A stretch of DNA of 64,000 nt from Cytidiella melzeri (Eukaryota > Basidiomycota > Agaricomycetes > Polyporales > Irpicaceae): positions 1 through 64,000 of the forward strand of contig JABYQR010000011.1 in assembly GCA_022592445.1 (NCBI GenBank). Direction: 5' to 3'. Numbering within the stretch: the stretch's first letter is position 1; each line of letters begins with the position of its first letter. Positions 22,901 through 34,778 of this stretch are shown here, piece after piece. The position numbers and the translations under genes were made by a program. Below the pieces are notes generated by a model, which did no database searches, was not told where the DNA came from, and saw only the letters and a program-made list of their open reading frames with translations.

Positions 22901-24724
22901 TAAGCTTCCAGTGTGTGAGCTTAAAAAAGAACGTAAGGGCTTCCAAAATGACAGCGTCGTAATCTTCACTTATACATGGAGGTAATCTCCAGTTCCCTCC
23001 AGGATCAGGTACCAAGAATGCCTCGTACTGTCGCTTGAGTGTACAGGCAAAGCCGATCTTGACCTTCAAGTCGTCCGCCATCTGCTCAATGATGAGAATA
23101 TCAGGATTTTTGAGCCGCTGAGCGTAATCAAGGCGGACGCGCAACACCGCCTGCGCGAGATTGGTGAGAAAGGATACGAGAGGCACCAGCTCCTGCTCGA
23201 AAGAGGGGAGATTCATTTTTCGGAACATGGGTGCGAGATTGACGTGGGCATCTCGAGTAGTACCCACGAGGGCATGAATAGTTGTCATAGAGCCCTTCTC
23301 GAATTGTCTCTGCATCGACTCCTCCTTGAGTAAACGTTCGACGAAGGGGGCTCCGGCGGAGTTTTCTTGGGAGGGACCGGGCAAGGTGTTACTAGGGTTG
23401 GCGGAAGGTTGATTGACGTCTAGCGTTTCGCTGCCAGTCCATCTACGGAGTAGGGATATTTGTTGTCTGAGGGATGTGATGACCGTGGACCATGTATTCA
23501 ATGTTTCGACTCGCTGGTGAAACTCTGACTCTGTAGCAGTGCGGAACTCGGCGTAGAATTGACGCAAGCTAGGGTATAAGGAGTACACAATGTCCAACCG
23601 GCAGAGGATCCCGTTGACCTCTTGCAATGCGTGGTCTGCTGGTGAGAGGTCGGAGTCTTCAGGCACTTCAGTAACACTGAATGAAAGTAGCTCCTTTGCT
23701 ATGGCATCCACCGTTCGTAGCCTGCGTTCCTCCAGTCGTCGACGCTCCTCCTCCTCTGTCCTCCCATGTAGATGAGCGCGTATACCTAGCCAAATCTCCG
23801 CCCGTGGGTTGTTCTCCTCTTCATGAGACAACTTCAACGCCACCGCAATACGTGTATTCTCCGACTTCAAAACGTCACCATCCAGGACCGACGCCAACAT
23901 AGCCTGCCACTCAAGCCGCTCCCTGTCCTCCAGTGTTTCCGGCTCGATAGGCTCTGAATCCAACATTAAGGATGAAAGACGGTCATAGCTTTCTCCTGTC
24001 ATTCCAGACGAGCTACGCATGTCTTCATCGTCACTGTCCCCCGTATCCAGCAGCTGGCCAAGCCCTCGAGCGAGATATTGATTTTCGACGTCGGCACGCG
24101 AGTCGTCCTCGATACCCAAACCAGGTCTGTACCGTCTGACGAATTGATTGTACATGCTGCGGTTAGCCTCATGCTGCGACGGCTCGCCCGCAGTACTCGA
24201 GTATTGACTACCTGGGGAAAAGGTCGTGTTCTGTTTCCTTCCCTTTGTTCGTCCTTTGCCGACCGAATGCATGCCCGGTGACGACGTGTACGAGTGCCTC
24301 GATGGTGTTCCCCAGCTGCCTCCTTCGTCCTCATCATCTGCATCGTGTTCGGGGTGCGTGTAAAGTGTTGGTGTATGCCTTCTCAACGCTGCTGCAGTCT
24401 GTGGCATCGTGAAAGCATGGATTATGTATAGAGTGGAAGAGCGAAGGGAGCGAAGGAGACTCGTACTTGGTATGAGTATCCGTGCCAGTGACCGTGCCAC
24501 TGCAGGCGCGGGCCTTGGGCGTCTCCGCGGTGACTTGTTGAAGACGTCGAATCGTCGTCGGTATAGACGTCAAACCCGCACCTCCATCCGCTCTCTCCAC
24601 TAGATCCCGCACGGCACAATTCTCAGGCACCTAACCAGGCAAAGCAGTTAACATGGGTATTGTTGAAAAGGTCAGCATTTAGTGGCCAAGTCACGCAGTT
24701 GTACTGAACGAGTTGGTATATCAT
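19981..24724 (-). CDS. SSK2: MAP kinase kinase kinase of the stress (HOG) pathway, SSK2/SSK22 type
   Basis: The likely first exon is 24724-24695 ([10 protein letters not shown]), joined across a 64-nt intron to VPENCAVRDLVERADGG at 24630. The long middle region (24400-22480) is the regulatory part typical of SSK2/Win1. Two further introns are clear: 55 nt before VLTQRFSNSSEYT and one inside HRDIKPD/NILL. The kinase domain lies at about 21140-20220, with FIGAGTFGSVYLA, AVKEI, HRDIKPDN, KYVDFGAAK and GTPMYMSPEVI; DFGAAK is characteristic of this family. It phosphorylates a Pbs2-type MAPKK in osmotic and oxidative stress. The tail is Ser/Glu-rich. In the start frame an upstream TGA with no intervening acceptor supports this ATG, which overlaps the start codon of DRG1. 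Confidence 0.9.
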
Positions 24725-26734
24725 GCCGCAGATCAAAGAGATAGAGGGTCAGCTACATCACCGCTCGCCCTCAGTCCTTACAGTGCTGAAGTAAGATTTA
24801 AATGTAGAGGAGATGGCGAGGAGTCAGTCGACGCGTCTTTCACGTCCTTCCCTTGACTGTTTCACTGAGCCGCATACAACACAGCGCAGAAGAACAAGGT
24901 GATTGGTAACCTCTGTGACGCTGGCCAGGCATTACTGAGCGGGTATGACAATGCGCTAGGCGACCGAGTACCACCTTGGTCTCCTGAAAGCAAAGTTAGC
25001 AAGATATCGTGCGCAACTGCTTGAGCCCACGACAAAATCAGGTGGGGCTGGCACTGGTTTTGACGTGCAGAAATCTGGGGATGCGCGTGTCGCCTTGATT
25101 GGTTTTCCGTCTGTGGGCAAGGTGCGCCAAAAGTTGTTACCTAGCGCATGCGCTGGATAACAAGTCATGCTGACAGTCCTGTCGCCCTGCAGTCGACACT
25201 TCTCAGCAAATGTACTCACACGCAGTCGGAAACTGCGGCATATGAGTTCACGACGCTAACGGTGAGCACCGCCTGACTAGCCTTACTGACGGGTCGCTCG
25301 TGACACTCATAATGCTGTGCTTTCCAGGCGATTCCAGGTGTACTGGAATATCAGGGCGCCCGAATACAGCTTCTTGATCTTCCCGGAATCGTCGAAGGAG
25401 CTAGTCAAGGTCGTGGCCGTGGGCGGCAAGTTGTGTCAACTGCGAAGACAGCGGACTTGATTCTTATAATGTTGGACGCTACCAAATCGGAGGAACAGCG
25501 TCGCCTGCTTGAGATAGAATTGGACGCTGTTGGCATCAGATTGAACAAGCAACGGCCGGACGTTGTATTCAAGCGAAAAACCACAGGTGGTGTGAGTACG
25601 CAGCAGCCCCCACAAATTGCGAACTTCTCTGACCGGTCGTAAATATAGATCACCGTAAGTGACAGCTTTCAGGCTAATGGCCGTTGTCATGATTCACTTT
25701 CAGCTCAACACAACTGTGAAATTAACCAAAACCGACGAAAAAACTATCCGCACGATTCTCGCTGGCTGTCAGTGTCGTTTTCCACATGGGTCGGCTAAGC
25801 GTTGTTGATGGTTCTTTAGACAAGTTGCATAACTGTGACGTTATGATACGTGAAGATGTGAGTCCAGCGCTAGCGTCATGTTTACCAGGAGCTCATGCAC
25901 CACTAGATCACGACCGACGAGTTTATAGACGTTCTCATTGGTATGGTTTGCTGCTTTTGAAAAGAGTATCTCTCTGATCTCTGTGAAGGCACTCGAAAGT
26001 ATATGCCATGTCTATGTAAGCACATAACCTGTCAATCTAGGTGTGTTTAGTCTGACAAGAGAACAGATGTCTACAATAAAGTAGATGCTATCAGCTTGGA
26101 ACTGGTGGACAAGCTCGCCCATGAGGATCACACGGTGGTCATTAGCTGTGAAATGGGTCTTAAGTGAGCTTGTATATCTCCGATGTCTTGTATGAATGTT
26201 CACAGGCTGCCGTGCTGCAGCTTGGATTACTTGATTGAAAAGATTTGGGCAGAACTGGGGTTGGTCAAGGTGTACACCAAGAAGCGTGGTGCACATCCTG
26301 ATCTTGACGACCCGGTTTGTCTTAGGAAAGGCGCCACCATCGAGGTACAGTAGATTCTCCGACTTGGATATCGGAGGTAGCGGTCTCACTAATTGAATTA
26401 GGACGTGTGTAACGGCATTCATCGGTCGCTCGCTGCCAATTTCCGGTACGCGCTTGTTTGGTATGTGGCTTCCTTCGTTCGTGCTAGGGGATGACAGTTG
26501 TGTTAAGTTTAGATCTTCTAGGGTGCGTTACCACCGCCGAGCTCATGTCCAACTCTCTTGCTAAGTCTAGGACGTTGTGGTTTAGGGCAAGTCGTCAAAA
26601 TTCAACCCGCACGCACAGAAGGTGGGTTTGAACCATCTGCTCCAAGATGAAGATGTCGTATCAAGTGAGTTTTGATTTCGTGGTGTCTCGTGCATTCTCG
26701 GGATTCTGACTGTTGCACAGTCTTCACGAAGTAA
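24723..26734 (+). CDS. DRG1: Developmentally regulated GTP-binding protein (DRG1/Rbg1)
   Basis: The first four exons (24723-24747, 24808-24822, 24885-24898, from 24960) splice to [18 protein letters not shown] and then [20 protein letters not shown], the well-conserved DRG N-terminus, which fixes the start. The GTPase motifs follow: GFPSVGKST (P-loop), DLPGIVEGA (G3) and CNKVD (G4). A TGS domain at the C-terminus includes [16 protein letters not shown] and ends VVSIFTK, with TAA at 26732-26734. DRG1 with its Dfrp partner associates with ribosomes and helps translation elongation. Compared with yeast Rbg1 the N-terminus is a few residues short. At least ten introns of about 50-65 nt interrupt it. 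Confidence 0.93.
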
Positions 26735-27318
26735 GCTGCTCGGGTCGTACGCCCGAGAGCTGCCCTGCAGATAGCTTCGATCGCGAGCATACCGCTATCT
26801 TGTTAGGGACAGCCTTGATGTTTCGTTGATATGCTGCCAGTGCCGGTGTCGCCCACCGTTGCTTGCGAATCTTGTAGGATAGACGAGGAGAACATTCAAC
26901 AATTTCGTAACTTATTTATGAGTGATGGTGTCGCGATTCAGATTGTCGGGTATTACCGAATATCGATCCAAGGGAGGTCGCGTAGGTTTGACTCCGCCCA
27001 TGTTATCTCAGTGATTTCATGCTTTTGTCGATATGCCGTCCGTCAGCCTCTACTTGACACAACCGTCCACTGTCACGGCTGCACCTAGAGTGGCCACAGT
27101 CACTAGCATCCCAGGTGGAATCCAGCTTGTCAGCATCGCCACAGTCTTCCTCTCGGCCTTGTCCTACTACGGCTTTCCGCATTCAAGTGGGACGCGCACT
27201 GCGCTAGAGTTTTGCCATTCGTTTATAACGGACCTCTCGGAGAGTGGCTGCGCTACTAGCCTTGCCCTCCTACCCCCTTCAGCCATCTTTGCATACCCAA
27301 CACTTCCCTATACACACC
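26735..27318. other. Intergenic region between DRG1 and the metallo-hydrolase gene
   Basis: It should hold the DRG1 3' end and the promoter of the next gene. I see no further gene or repeat. Confidence 0.4.
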
Positions 27319-28850
27319 ATGGGCTCTCTGGACACCAACATGTTCCCTTCTGAGGATCCTGTTGAGCTGATCTTCCTCGGAACTGGGACCTCTTCTACCT
27401 TGCCCCACGTAGACTGCCTAACGGCTCCTCCGAATACTAAGCCGTGCAGGACATGTCTTTCTACACTCTATCCTGAGGGCAAGAAGAATATACGGGCAAG
27501 CCTAATCGTTTCACTCTCCCCCATGTCTTACTAACCTGCATTCATCAGCGGAATACATCGTGCGTATTGAGGATTCGCGGAAGCGACGGAGAGAAGAAGT
27601 AAGCCGGAGCCTGCATTTCCCTGAGCCGCAGTTAACATAATCTTCCACATCAAGGACCATCGTCGTCGACGTCGGGAAAAGCTTCCAGCCTGCTGCCATC
27701 GAATGGTTTCCGAAGTATGGACTGAGGCGCATAGATGCTGTTCTCATCACCCATGCACATGCCGATGGTCCGTGCATCTACTGCAAATGTGGCTTATGCT
27801 AATTCGGTTTTGAATTGCAGCCATGAATGGACTGGACGATCTGCGAGGTACACGAATTGTCTGTTCCAAGTTATGGCGAGGCATATGCTGACCAGTTCCG
27901 CAGGATGGACGCTGGGAGGGGCTATACAACCACATGTTGATCTCTATGTTAGCATGCACACTTTTCGAGAGGTTCAGCGTGCATTTCCATACCTCGTATC
28001 GAAGGAGTTCGCATCCGGCGGAGGCGACGTGAGTGAACACCACGCTGACGCTTATTCAAAGAGTTTTGACGCGTCATTTCCAGGTCCCTGAATTCAAGTG
28101 GCACATCATAGAAGACCGTGTGCATTTTGAAATCGAGAATACGGGCATAAAGATCATGCCTTTCACAGGTACGTTTCTCAATTCAACCTCGTACCCTTTA
28201 TTCCGCTCGAGGCTGATGGTCACGATGTCACTATTGTAGTCCATCATGGCCGAATCTTCTCCTCAGCTCCCCCATTAGAGTTCTGCCCCACGCCTAGCTC
28301 GTTATCCCCCGCATCTACCAACCCTTCAACGCCCCCAGAAAGGCCTAGCACACCCCGCGATGATCTGCTGGTCGAGGAGCTCAAAACGATACAGCCTTAT
28401 CTTTGCCTTGGGTTTGTCATACAGGATTCGGTGATCTACCTGTCGGACGTCTCACATATTCCTGAAGACGTATGGGCGCTGTTTGGACGTTCGCAGCATG
28501 GCGAGCAGCATCGCGCAAGTGTGCCTCCTGTATTCGTGCTTGACTGCCTTCGCCTGAAACCGCATACTTCACATTTGGGACTCGCAGACTCTGTAGCTGT
28601 GGCAAGGCGGATGGGTGCGCAGAGGACATACCTTACGGGCTTCGGTCATGAGGTGTCACACGATGAGTATGTGACGCTGATGGAGACGGTGGGTGGGAGG
28701 AAGAAATTCGACCGCGTATTGACTGCGATCGAGCAGCAGGGGATAGCACTCCTGAAAGACGGGGAACCTATCTGGATTCGACCAGCATATGATGGTCTAC
28801 GCGTTTCTGTTTCGAAGGATTCCAGGGCAAGAGACGAAGAGTATTCGTGA
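27319..28850 (+). CDS. Metallo-beta-lactamase-fold hydrolase, PhnP-like
   Basis: The ATG at 27319 starts MGSLDTNMFPSEDPVELIFL followed by GTGTSSTLPHVDCL, the first strand and loop of the fold. The metal-binding motif THAHADAMNGLDDL is assembled across an intron at about 27766-27823. Later ligand regions include MPFTVHHGR and YLSDVSHIPEDVW, and a His in LTGFGHEVSHDEY. A four-Cys set near residues 33-48 (CLTAPPNTKPCRTC) resembles the zinc site of PhnP-type phosphodiesterases, which cleave cyclic phosphates, but the substrate here is unknown. A linker of about 40 residues rich in Ser/Pro interrupts the C-terminal half. TGA at 28848. Confidence 0.82.
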
Positions 28851-29265
28851 GTCGTGACAAGCTCAGTGGGTTTAACCTGCACAAGACGGCTTAATATCTG
28901 TTTATATCTATTGGTTAGCTGGTGTATGTTAGAAATAGTCATACGTCTTTTCGTTATTTAGTGTTTCTCTACAATGCGATGCTGGCCTCTGCTGTGAATG
29001 CAGTAGGTGTAAGTTCGTCTGGATATGCGGGAGGATTGGTTTAGGCGCCTGAACGGAGCATCGACGTGCCGAGATCTCATGCGGATCACGTGTTGAGGAG
29101 CCGCGAATTCCACAGTATCCGCCTGGCTGGCTTGAGAGAAGGACTCGGACGTCTCCCATCCACCAACTCTCCCTCAACCACTCAGTCTCACATTGCATTC
29201 TTGACGACTGCTGACAGAGGCATTTACGGCATAACACGGCTCATAGCGCTTCAGGCTCGTTTACA
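28851..29265. other. Intergenic region before the PRELI gene
   Basis: The two genes are in tandem, so the region should contain a terminator and a promoter. Nothing specific is visible. Confidence 0.4.
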
Positions 29266-30096
29266 ATGAAGTTATTCGCGCAGTCCTTCTTGTACGAGTG
29301 AGTGTCACACGTTAATTCACATTATTCCGGTTCCCCGCATACTCATCTCATCCTCCTCCAGTGATCCTTGGTCCATCGTGTCTCTCGCGTTCTTTTTGCG
29401 ATATCCAAACCCGTATGCATCGCACGTCGCTTCGTGCGACGTCGTCTCTCGTATCTTCACTCCCGCCGGGACGCTTGTGACCACACGACTCATCCTCAAG
29501 AAGGGTTCGCTGCCCAAGTGGGCTCCTCGAGGGCTCATGCAGAAGGCGGAGAGCTGGATTCTAGAGGAAAGCGAAGTTGACCCGGCCAACGGCGTTGTGA
29601 GATGTACGACGAAAAACTTGGACCATGTGAAAGTTATGCGGGTAGAGGAGTATGTCACGTTTCAGCGGACAGATGACAAGTAAGTAGATAAATCGTCTCA
29701 GTCATACTGACTCTTTACTGGGGTGCTGAAATTTACGGTCTGCAGTAAAACCCTGCAACGGACTGAAGCTCGATTCAAGTCCAATTTCGGATGGGGCTTG
29801 ACGAAGAGACTTGAGAGCCACAGCCTGGAGAGGTTCAAAGCAAACGTGAAGCGGGTGGGTCTGCATGACTACACTTTATATCGTTACTGACCTGCTGTGA
29901 CGTTCTTCAGTCGCGCGAGGGTGTATCTCTAATCCTCAACCTCATCCGTCAAGCGCGCCAGCAGCCTATGATTATGGGTGGCTCAAGCTCATCTTTCCTG
30001 GATTCTCACCGCTACTCATGGGAGGCATCTCCCCTGTCCGAACCATCGTCGTCTGAATCGCCTACACCGGAGTCTCATTTGTTCCAGTCTTCTTGA
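29266..30096 (+). CDS. PRELI/UPS-family mitochondrial lipid-transfer protein
   Basis: Four exons give about 210 residues. The product starts MKLFAQSFLYDDPWSIVSLA and continues RYPNPYASHV, IFTPAGTLVTTRLILKKGSL, PKWAPRGLM and CTTKNLDHVKVMRVEEYVTF, the conserved core of the PRELI/MSF1 domain. Family members with a Mdm35 partner shuttle phosphatidic acid or phosphatidylserine across the intermembrane space. The RLILKKGSLPKW pattern is closer to the Ups2/Slmo branch than to Ups1, but this is a guess. The last 40 residues are Ser-rich and lie outside the domain. TGA at 30094-30096. Confidence 0.88.
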
Positions 30097-30960
30097 CAAT
30101 AAACTAACCCGCATCTTTGAACGTGCCGTCAACCATTTTCCGTCGAAGCAGTTTGTCTACTCATTCCCTTGCAACACTCCTTTACGGTTTTATATCTGGC
30201 AGTTCTTACGTTTTGACTTTCAGGTGCTCTTTTGGTGTGGACCATCCTCTTCATGATCAAGTTTCTCAAGTATTGTTTCGTTATTAGTTTTATAGGTGAT
30301 GGCAAGTTGTAACGCTCTGTGTATTTGTAGTGCTGTCAAGTCATTGAAACAAATCTTCCCTAATTGCTCTCGAATTTCTGGTCAGAGAGCGGCGAGTTCA
30401 CGGATTCATGATGATGCATCCCACCGTGGTCAGGCAAAGTAGGCGGACGTTCAACGTTCAACTTCCGTGCGTCACTGGCAGGATCATTGAGCTGACTAAC
30501 CCCTGAACGAGCTGAAGGAAATGGACCCTTGACGAATGTCATGTCATAGCCAAAGGTGGAACTTCAATCGGACGCCACACCAGCGTTTTTGATCAAGCGC
30601 CAAACGCTTCATGAAACGTTCATGCGCGACGTGCACAGAGTCAGATGGGTGCTTTCATCCGCAGTACAAGACTATTCTACCTATGGAGACAGCGGTGAGC
30701 GAGGGTGGGAGCCGGACTGTCCGTGTCATGGCGGCGAGCAAGTGAGAGAATAGTACTACAGAGTGCGGGGCCGCCAAAACCTGGCGTAAGGAAATTGTAG
30801 GGCAAGGGACGCGTGCGGAAGAGCGAGCGCGAACGGAAGCGCGAGGGGGGAAGCAAAAGGACCGCGAGAGGGACGAGTCAGGCGGAATCGAGACGGTCTA
30901 CTAGGGCTGGTCTACTATTTGCAAGACGTGCACCATGGTTCCTCTTGGAAGTAGTGATGA
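30097..30960. other. Intergenic region, no clear gene
   Basis: A minus-strand frame at 30360-30542 (60 residues, polar and Pro-rich) and a plus-strand frame at 30556-30753 are open but lack recognisable motifs or splice context. A purine-rich stretch (about 30810-30880) is unusual in composition only. Confidence 0.35.
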
Positions 30961-31509
30961 TTAGAGATTCTGAGGGCTACGGCGGCTGGTGGGGCGAGGG
31001 GTAAAGGGAGGCTGAGGAGGGCCATCGGCGGGCGACGGTCTATTACTGGTACCAGGGTCACCACCCGGGTGATCGCCTGCACCAGTGTTGGGCTTCGGAC
31101 TGTTCAACGTGTGTTCTGCGGGCGAGGGTCCTACCCCCCTTTTTGTCGCATGCACAGCCTCTGCGACCATAGCTGTCGATAAATTGTCCAGACTATCATT
31201 AGGATAACGTGCTTGGTGTTGCGAGCTGCGCTTGTGGCGGTCGGCAGCATTTAATTGGTCGTTGTACAGAATGAAAGATGATTGTTAGAGACACAGTTCA
31301 TTCGCAATATATGTTAGCACTCACTCAGACGAGCTCCCGCGACCGCCAAGATTCGAAGTTGGGGTGGGAACAGACTGATGGAGGACTGTGTGTCTGCCTG
31401 TGCTCGGGTTGCTGGAGGAAGGTAGATGGGGGATGGCATTGGCAGTCACCGTATGGAACACGCCGGTGACAAAAGCAGCGTACAACACGAGAGGGGTCGA
31501 GAAACGCAT
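30961..31509 (-). CDS. Small secreted Pro-rich protein of unknown function
   Basis: The ATG at 31509 begins MRFSTPLVLYAAFVTGVFHT, a good signal peptide with cleavage likely after VTANA. The first exon ends near 31324 at a GTGAGT donor. A likely 100-nt intron ends at GCGCAG, restoring the frame that continues SQHQARYPNDSLDNLSTAMV to a TAA at 30961. The mature part is about 130 residues, low in Cys and rich in Pro, Ser and Gly near the C-terminus. No family is recognised. It could be a small secreted protein of the kind common in mushrooms. The intron end is uncertain, and the gene could have another exon. Confidence 0.5.
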
Positions 31510-32507
31510 GATGAACAAGGATATGGGATGGTGAGAGGCAATTTGGAAAGACAGTGAAACAGCTGTAAAGTGACTTGAGCACATTGACCCAAGGTGAGTG
31601 AACTGTGAACAACGATGTACTCACCGACCTGCGCTGAAGCAAAAACTTGGAGACTGGGGCGGCGCTGAGGTGCGTGGGCAAGGGGGTTTATATAGTTGAC
31701 TACTATGCTCTGCATCTTGGCCCCTGTGGAAGATGTGTTTGATCACGACACAGATCCCAAATCATTAATCATGTTTTGTGTAAAGTCTCAGATGATGTTC
31801 TGCTTTACAGAAATCGAGTGAGTATGTATACTGTACAAATAGGGTAAGCTCGTCCCCAGCCGTTCTTGTTCACGTCTCGGTAAAGTAGGGTGACTGCTAC
31901 TGAGTCTCGGTCCCAGACGTGTAGGAGGCAAGGAGGGCGGTTTGAGAGGTTGATTAATATAGGTCCTTGTATCGCGAAAAATAGATTTACACTGGCAGGG
32001 AGCGCGCCTTCTTTCTCCGGAACTCTTACCCGATTAGGGTAACCTGCATAACGGGAACGATGGAAACCTGCGGCGAGCAGGAAACACTCGAAAAAGAGAA
32101 CTTCTACAAAATTTATTTTTCGAGCCGAAGGGGAAAACTGTGAGTACAAGATATCGCAGTAGCTAATAGCTGGTGGTACATACCTTCGAGCCGGAGGGGA
32201 AAACTGAGATGGCTCGAAGGAAACGTCGTAGTATATAAGTGTCGCGAGAGTGTGGGAAACGTAAAGAAGTACGAAAGTCCTAATACACCAAAAATGGTAG
32301 ATAAAATGAAAGAGCAGACGCGCGTTGTGACCCGCCGGGTTACAAACGAGACTACAAGTAACGCGACCTCCTGAGTTGCTCCTGCCTCAGTCCGCATGCC
32401 AATATGATAAAAGCTGCATTATATGGAGCTAGTCATCTTTCTGGTGTATTTGAGGAGGGTTCGTTGAATTCCTGATTCCTGAAGTGAGAATGTGAGTGAA
32501 AACAACT
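31510..32507. other. Intergenic region with a direct repeat and a hairpin
   Basis: No gene is supported. A 20-bp unit, CGAGCCG(A/G)AGGGGAAAACTG, occurs at 32121-32140 and 32187-32206 with one mismatch. A perfect 10-bp inverted repeat, CCTTCGAGCC (32183-32192) and GGCTCGAAGG (32211-32220), surrounds the second copy. Open frames here are explained by these repeats. The right end abuts tRNA-Lys. Confidence 0.5.
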
Positions 32508-32612
32508 AGCCCACCGCGAGGGTCGAACTCGCAGCCTTCAGATCGCAGGAATCTGTGGTCACCCGCACTCATGCTAAGAGTCTGACGCTCTATCCGATTG
32601 AGCTAGGCGGGC
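32508..32612 (-). tRNA. tRNA-Lys(CUU) with a 31-nt intron (copy 1)
   Basis: The minus strand folds as a full cloverleaf: acceptor GCCCGCC with GGTGGGC (one G-U pair), A box TAGCTCAATCGGATAGAGC, anticodon stem CAGA/TCTG, loop CTCTTAA with anticodon CTT, and T arm GAGTTCGACCCTC. The 31-nt intron sits between positions 37 and 38, the canonical place. The mature part is 74 nt and identical to copies at 49149 and 56954. Confidence 0.95.
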
Positions 32613-32830
32613 GATACAGCGGGTTGCATTGCATCATAGACGTAGATCACATCTGTCAAGCGCTGATGGGCTGTTCAGGCCGGTATTTGTTTTTTTTGCA
32701 CGGCAACCGCTGAGCGTGGACTGATACTCACGCGTGCCAACTCTTGTCTCACACCTCCACCAAGTACAGTACTCTCTCTTACTTTCACTACTCCTTACTT
32801 CTCCTTATCCACTTCCCTCATTGTCAATAC

Positions 32831-34778
32831 ATGCGTTGCGCAACGCGTGTCGCCGTCGTCGCTGCGGCAGCTGTCTTGGCTACCAGCGTGCATGCTATTC
32901 AGACCGTTAGCAGGCAAGGAAAATACCTGTTCAATGCAGATGGTAGCCGGTTCTTTATCAAGGGTGTAGCATATCAACCACAGGGTCAGTGCTACGATGT
33001 ATACGCGCCCTTTCGTCGTTGACCTCTCTCGATACAGGCGCAGTGGATGCTAATGATCCCAACAACCCATTCCTTGAGCCCTCGACTTTCATCGACCCCC
33101 TTGCAGACGATGCCGGCTGCGCGAGAGACCTTCCGTTCCTTCAACAATTGGGCATCAATGCTGTGAGAGTCTACAGTGTAAACTCCTCGCTGAACCACGA
33201 CTCTTGCATGCAGGCGTTCAGTTCCGCGAACATTTACACTATGTGAGTTAACGTGCGCCATAATCATTTGCAGCAGTGCTAACCACCCACACTGCTCTAG
33301 TATCGACCTGTCGCTCCCCTTGGACGGCTCGATAGACCGCGCCTCCCCAGCCTGGTCCACGAACCTTCTTGATACCTACCTCAACACTATCAACACGTTT
33401 TCGAAGTACGACAACGTTCTCGCATATAACGTGGGTAATGAAGTCGTCATTGCCGCAAATGGTACCGCTGCCGCTGCATTTGTCAAGGCTGCTGCGCGAG
33501 ATGTCAGAGCCTATTTGTAAGTGCGTTCTCCATGACTGACAAAACGGTTTTTGATCCTGCTTGCATGCATCAAGGACCTCCAAGAAGTCTTCAGCGCTCG
33601 TCGGTTATGCTGCTATTGATGCAGATGACTCATGGCTCGGTCCATTCGCAAACTACCTCAGTTGTGATACTACTGGTCAAAACTCTGATGCTACTTCGCT
33701 GGATCTTTTCGGTCTCAACAACTAGTAAGTGCCACATCTGTTGGCTTCAGTCCATACTCACTATTATCTAGTGAATGTGGTGCTAATCCAGCCAATGTCT
33801 ACTCCGACAAGAACACTCTTTTCGCCAATTACAACGTCGCTGCTTACTTCTCTGAATTTGGATGCTTGGACGCGTCTCCTCGCACCTTTGTCGAAGTAGA
33901 GACGATCTTTGCCTCGCCGATGACTAATGTTTGGTCTGGTGCGCTGGCATTCAGCTACTTTCCCGCTACATCAGCACAGGGACAGTTCGGTATTGTTACT
34001 ATTGACGGCAACACCGTCACCACCGGCGCGGAATTCGACAACCTCAAGACCGAGTATGGTAAAGTTTCGCCGCCCAACAGCCCGACATCTGGAACCAACG
34101 CCTACCCTGCATGCCCTACGCAAGACTCCACGTTCCTGGCAAGCACGACCCTCCCCCCGACGCCCAACGACAACTCGTGCAACTGTGTGGAAAGCGCGGT
34201 TGCATGCCAGTTCAAGCCATCAACCTCCAACTCGACAATCCTTTCTGGCATCATTGGCAGTCTTCTTAACGAGGGATGCAGTCTGCTAGGCTCCGCGGGT
34301 GGCTCATGCAACAACATTGCTGCTGATGGTGCAGCAGGAACATATGGTCCTGTCTCCCCTTGCGGCCCTGGTACGCTCTCTTCTCACATCTGATGAGTTT
34401 GATACTGAAGCCATTTTATAAGCTGTCAAACTTTCCTACGTGTTCGATCAATACTATGAGCTCACCAACCGCAACGCACAGTCATGCGACTTTGCCGGCA
34501 ATGCGACAATTAACTCTCATGCAGCCACGAACTCTGCAGCTGTCGCCTCCGCCGTGAGCTCGTGCTTGTCCAACCCCAGCGCGACCTTTGTACCGAGTGC
34601 GCCTGCCTCCACCACCGCCGGAACTTCCAACCCCAGTGGCTCGAGTAGCTCGAGTGGAGGAGGTACCTCGGGCAACGGAGGCAGCAACGGTGCATTGGGT
34701 GGCAGCCAACAGGCCGTGTTCGGAGCCGCCTTGGCCTCACTCTTCGCTCTCGCTGGGGGCCTGTTCGCGCTCGCCTAA
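32831..34778 (+). CDS. GH72 beta-1,3-glucanosyltransferase with X8 domain (GAS/GEL type), GPI-anchored
   Basis: A signal peptide (MRCATRVAVVAAAAVLATSV) leads to a GH72 catalytic domain starting VSRQGKYLFNADGSRFFIKG. The acid/base Glu is in YNVGNEVV (about 33425) and the nucleophile Glu in AYFSEFGC (about 33850). A Cys-rich X8/CBM43 domain follows (CNCVESAVACQF to QSCDFAGNATI, about 34170-34510), then a Ser/Gly-rich stretch and a hydrophobic tail, as expected for a GPI anchor. These enzymes cut and rejoin beta-1,3-glucan chains in the cell wall. At least five introns interrupt it. It faces the chitin deacetylase gene, another wall enzyme. Confidence 0.95.

Noticed and set aside
24899..24928. 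A 30-nt intron in DRG1 ending at CCAG
   Set aside because: Too short, and it breaks the conserved sequence; the acceptor at 24959 gives a 61-nt intron and the expected ATEYHLGLL.
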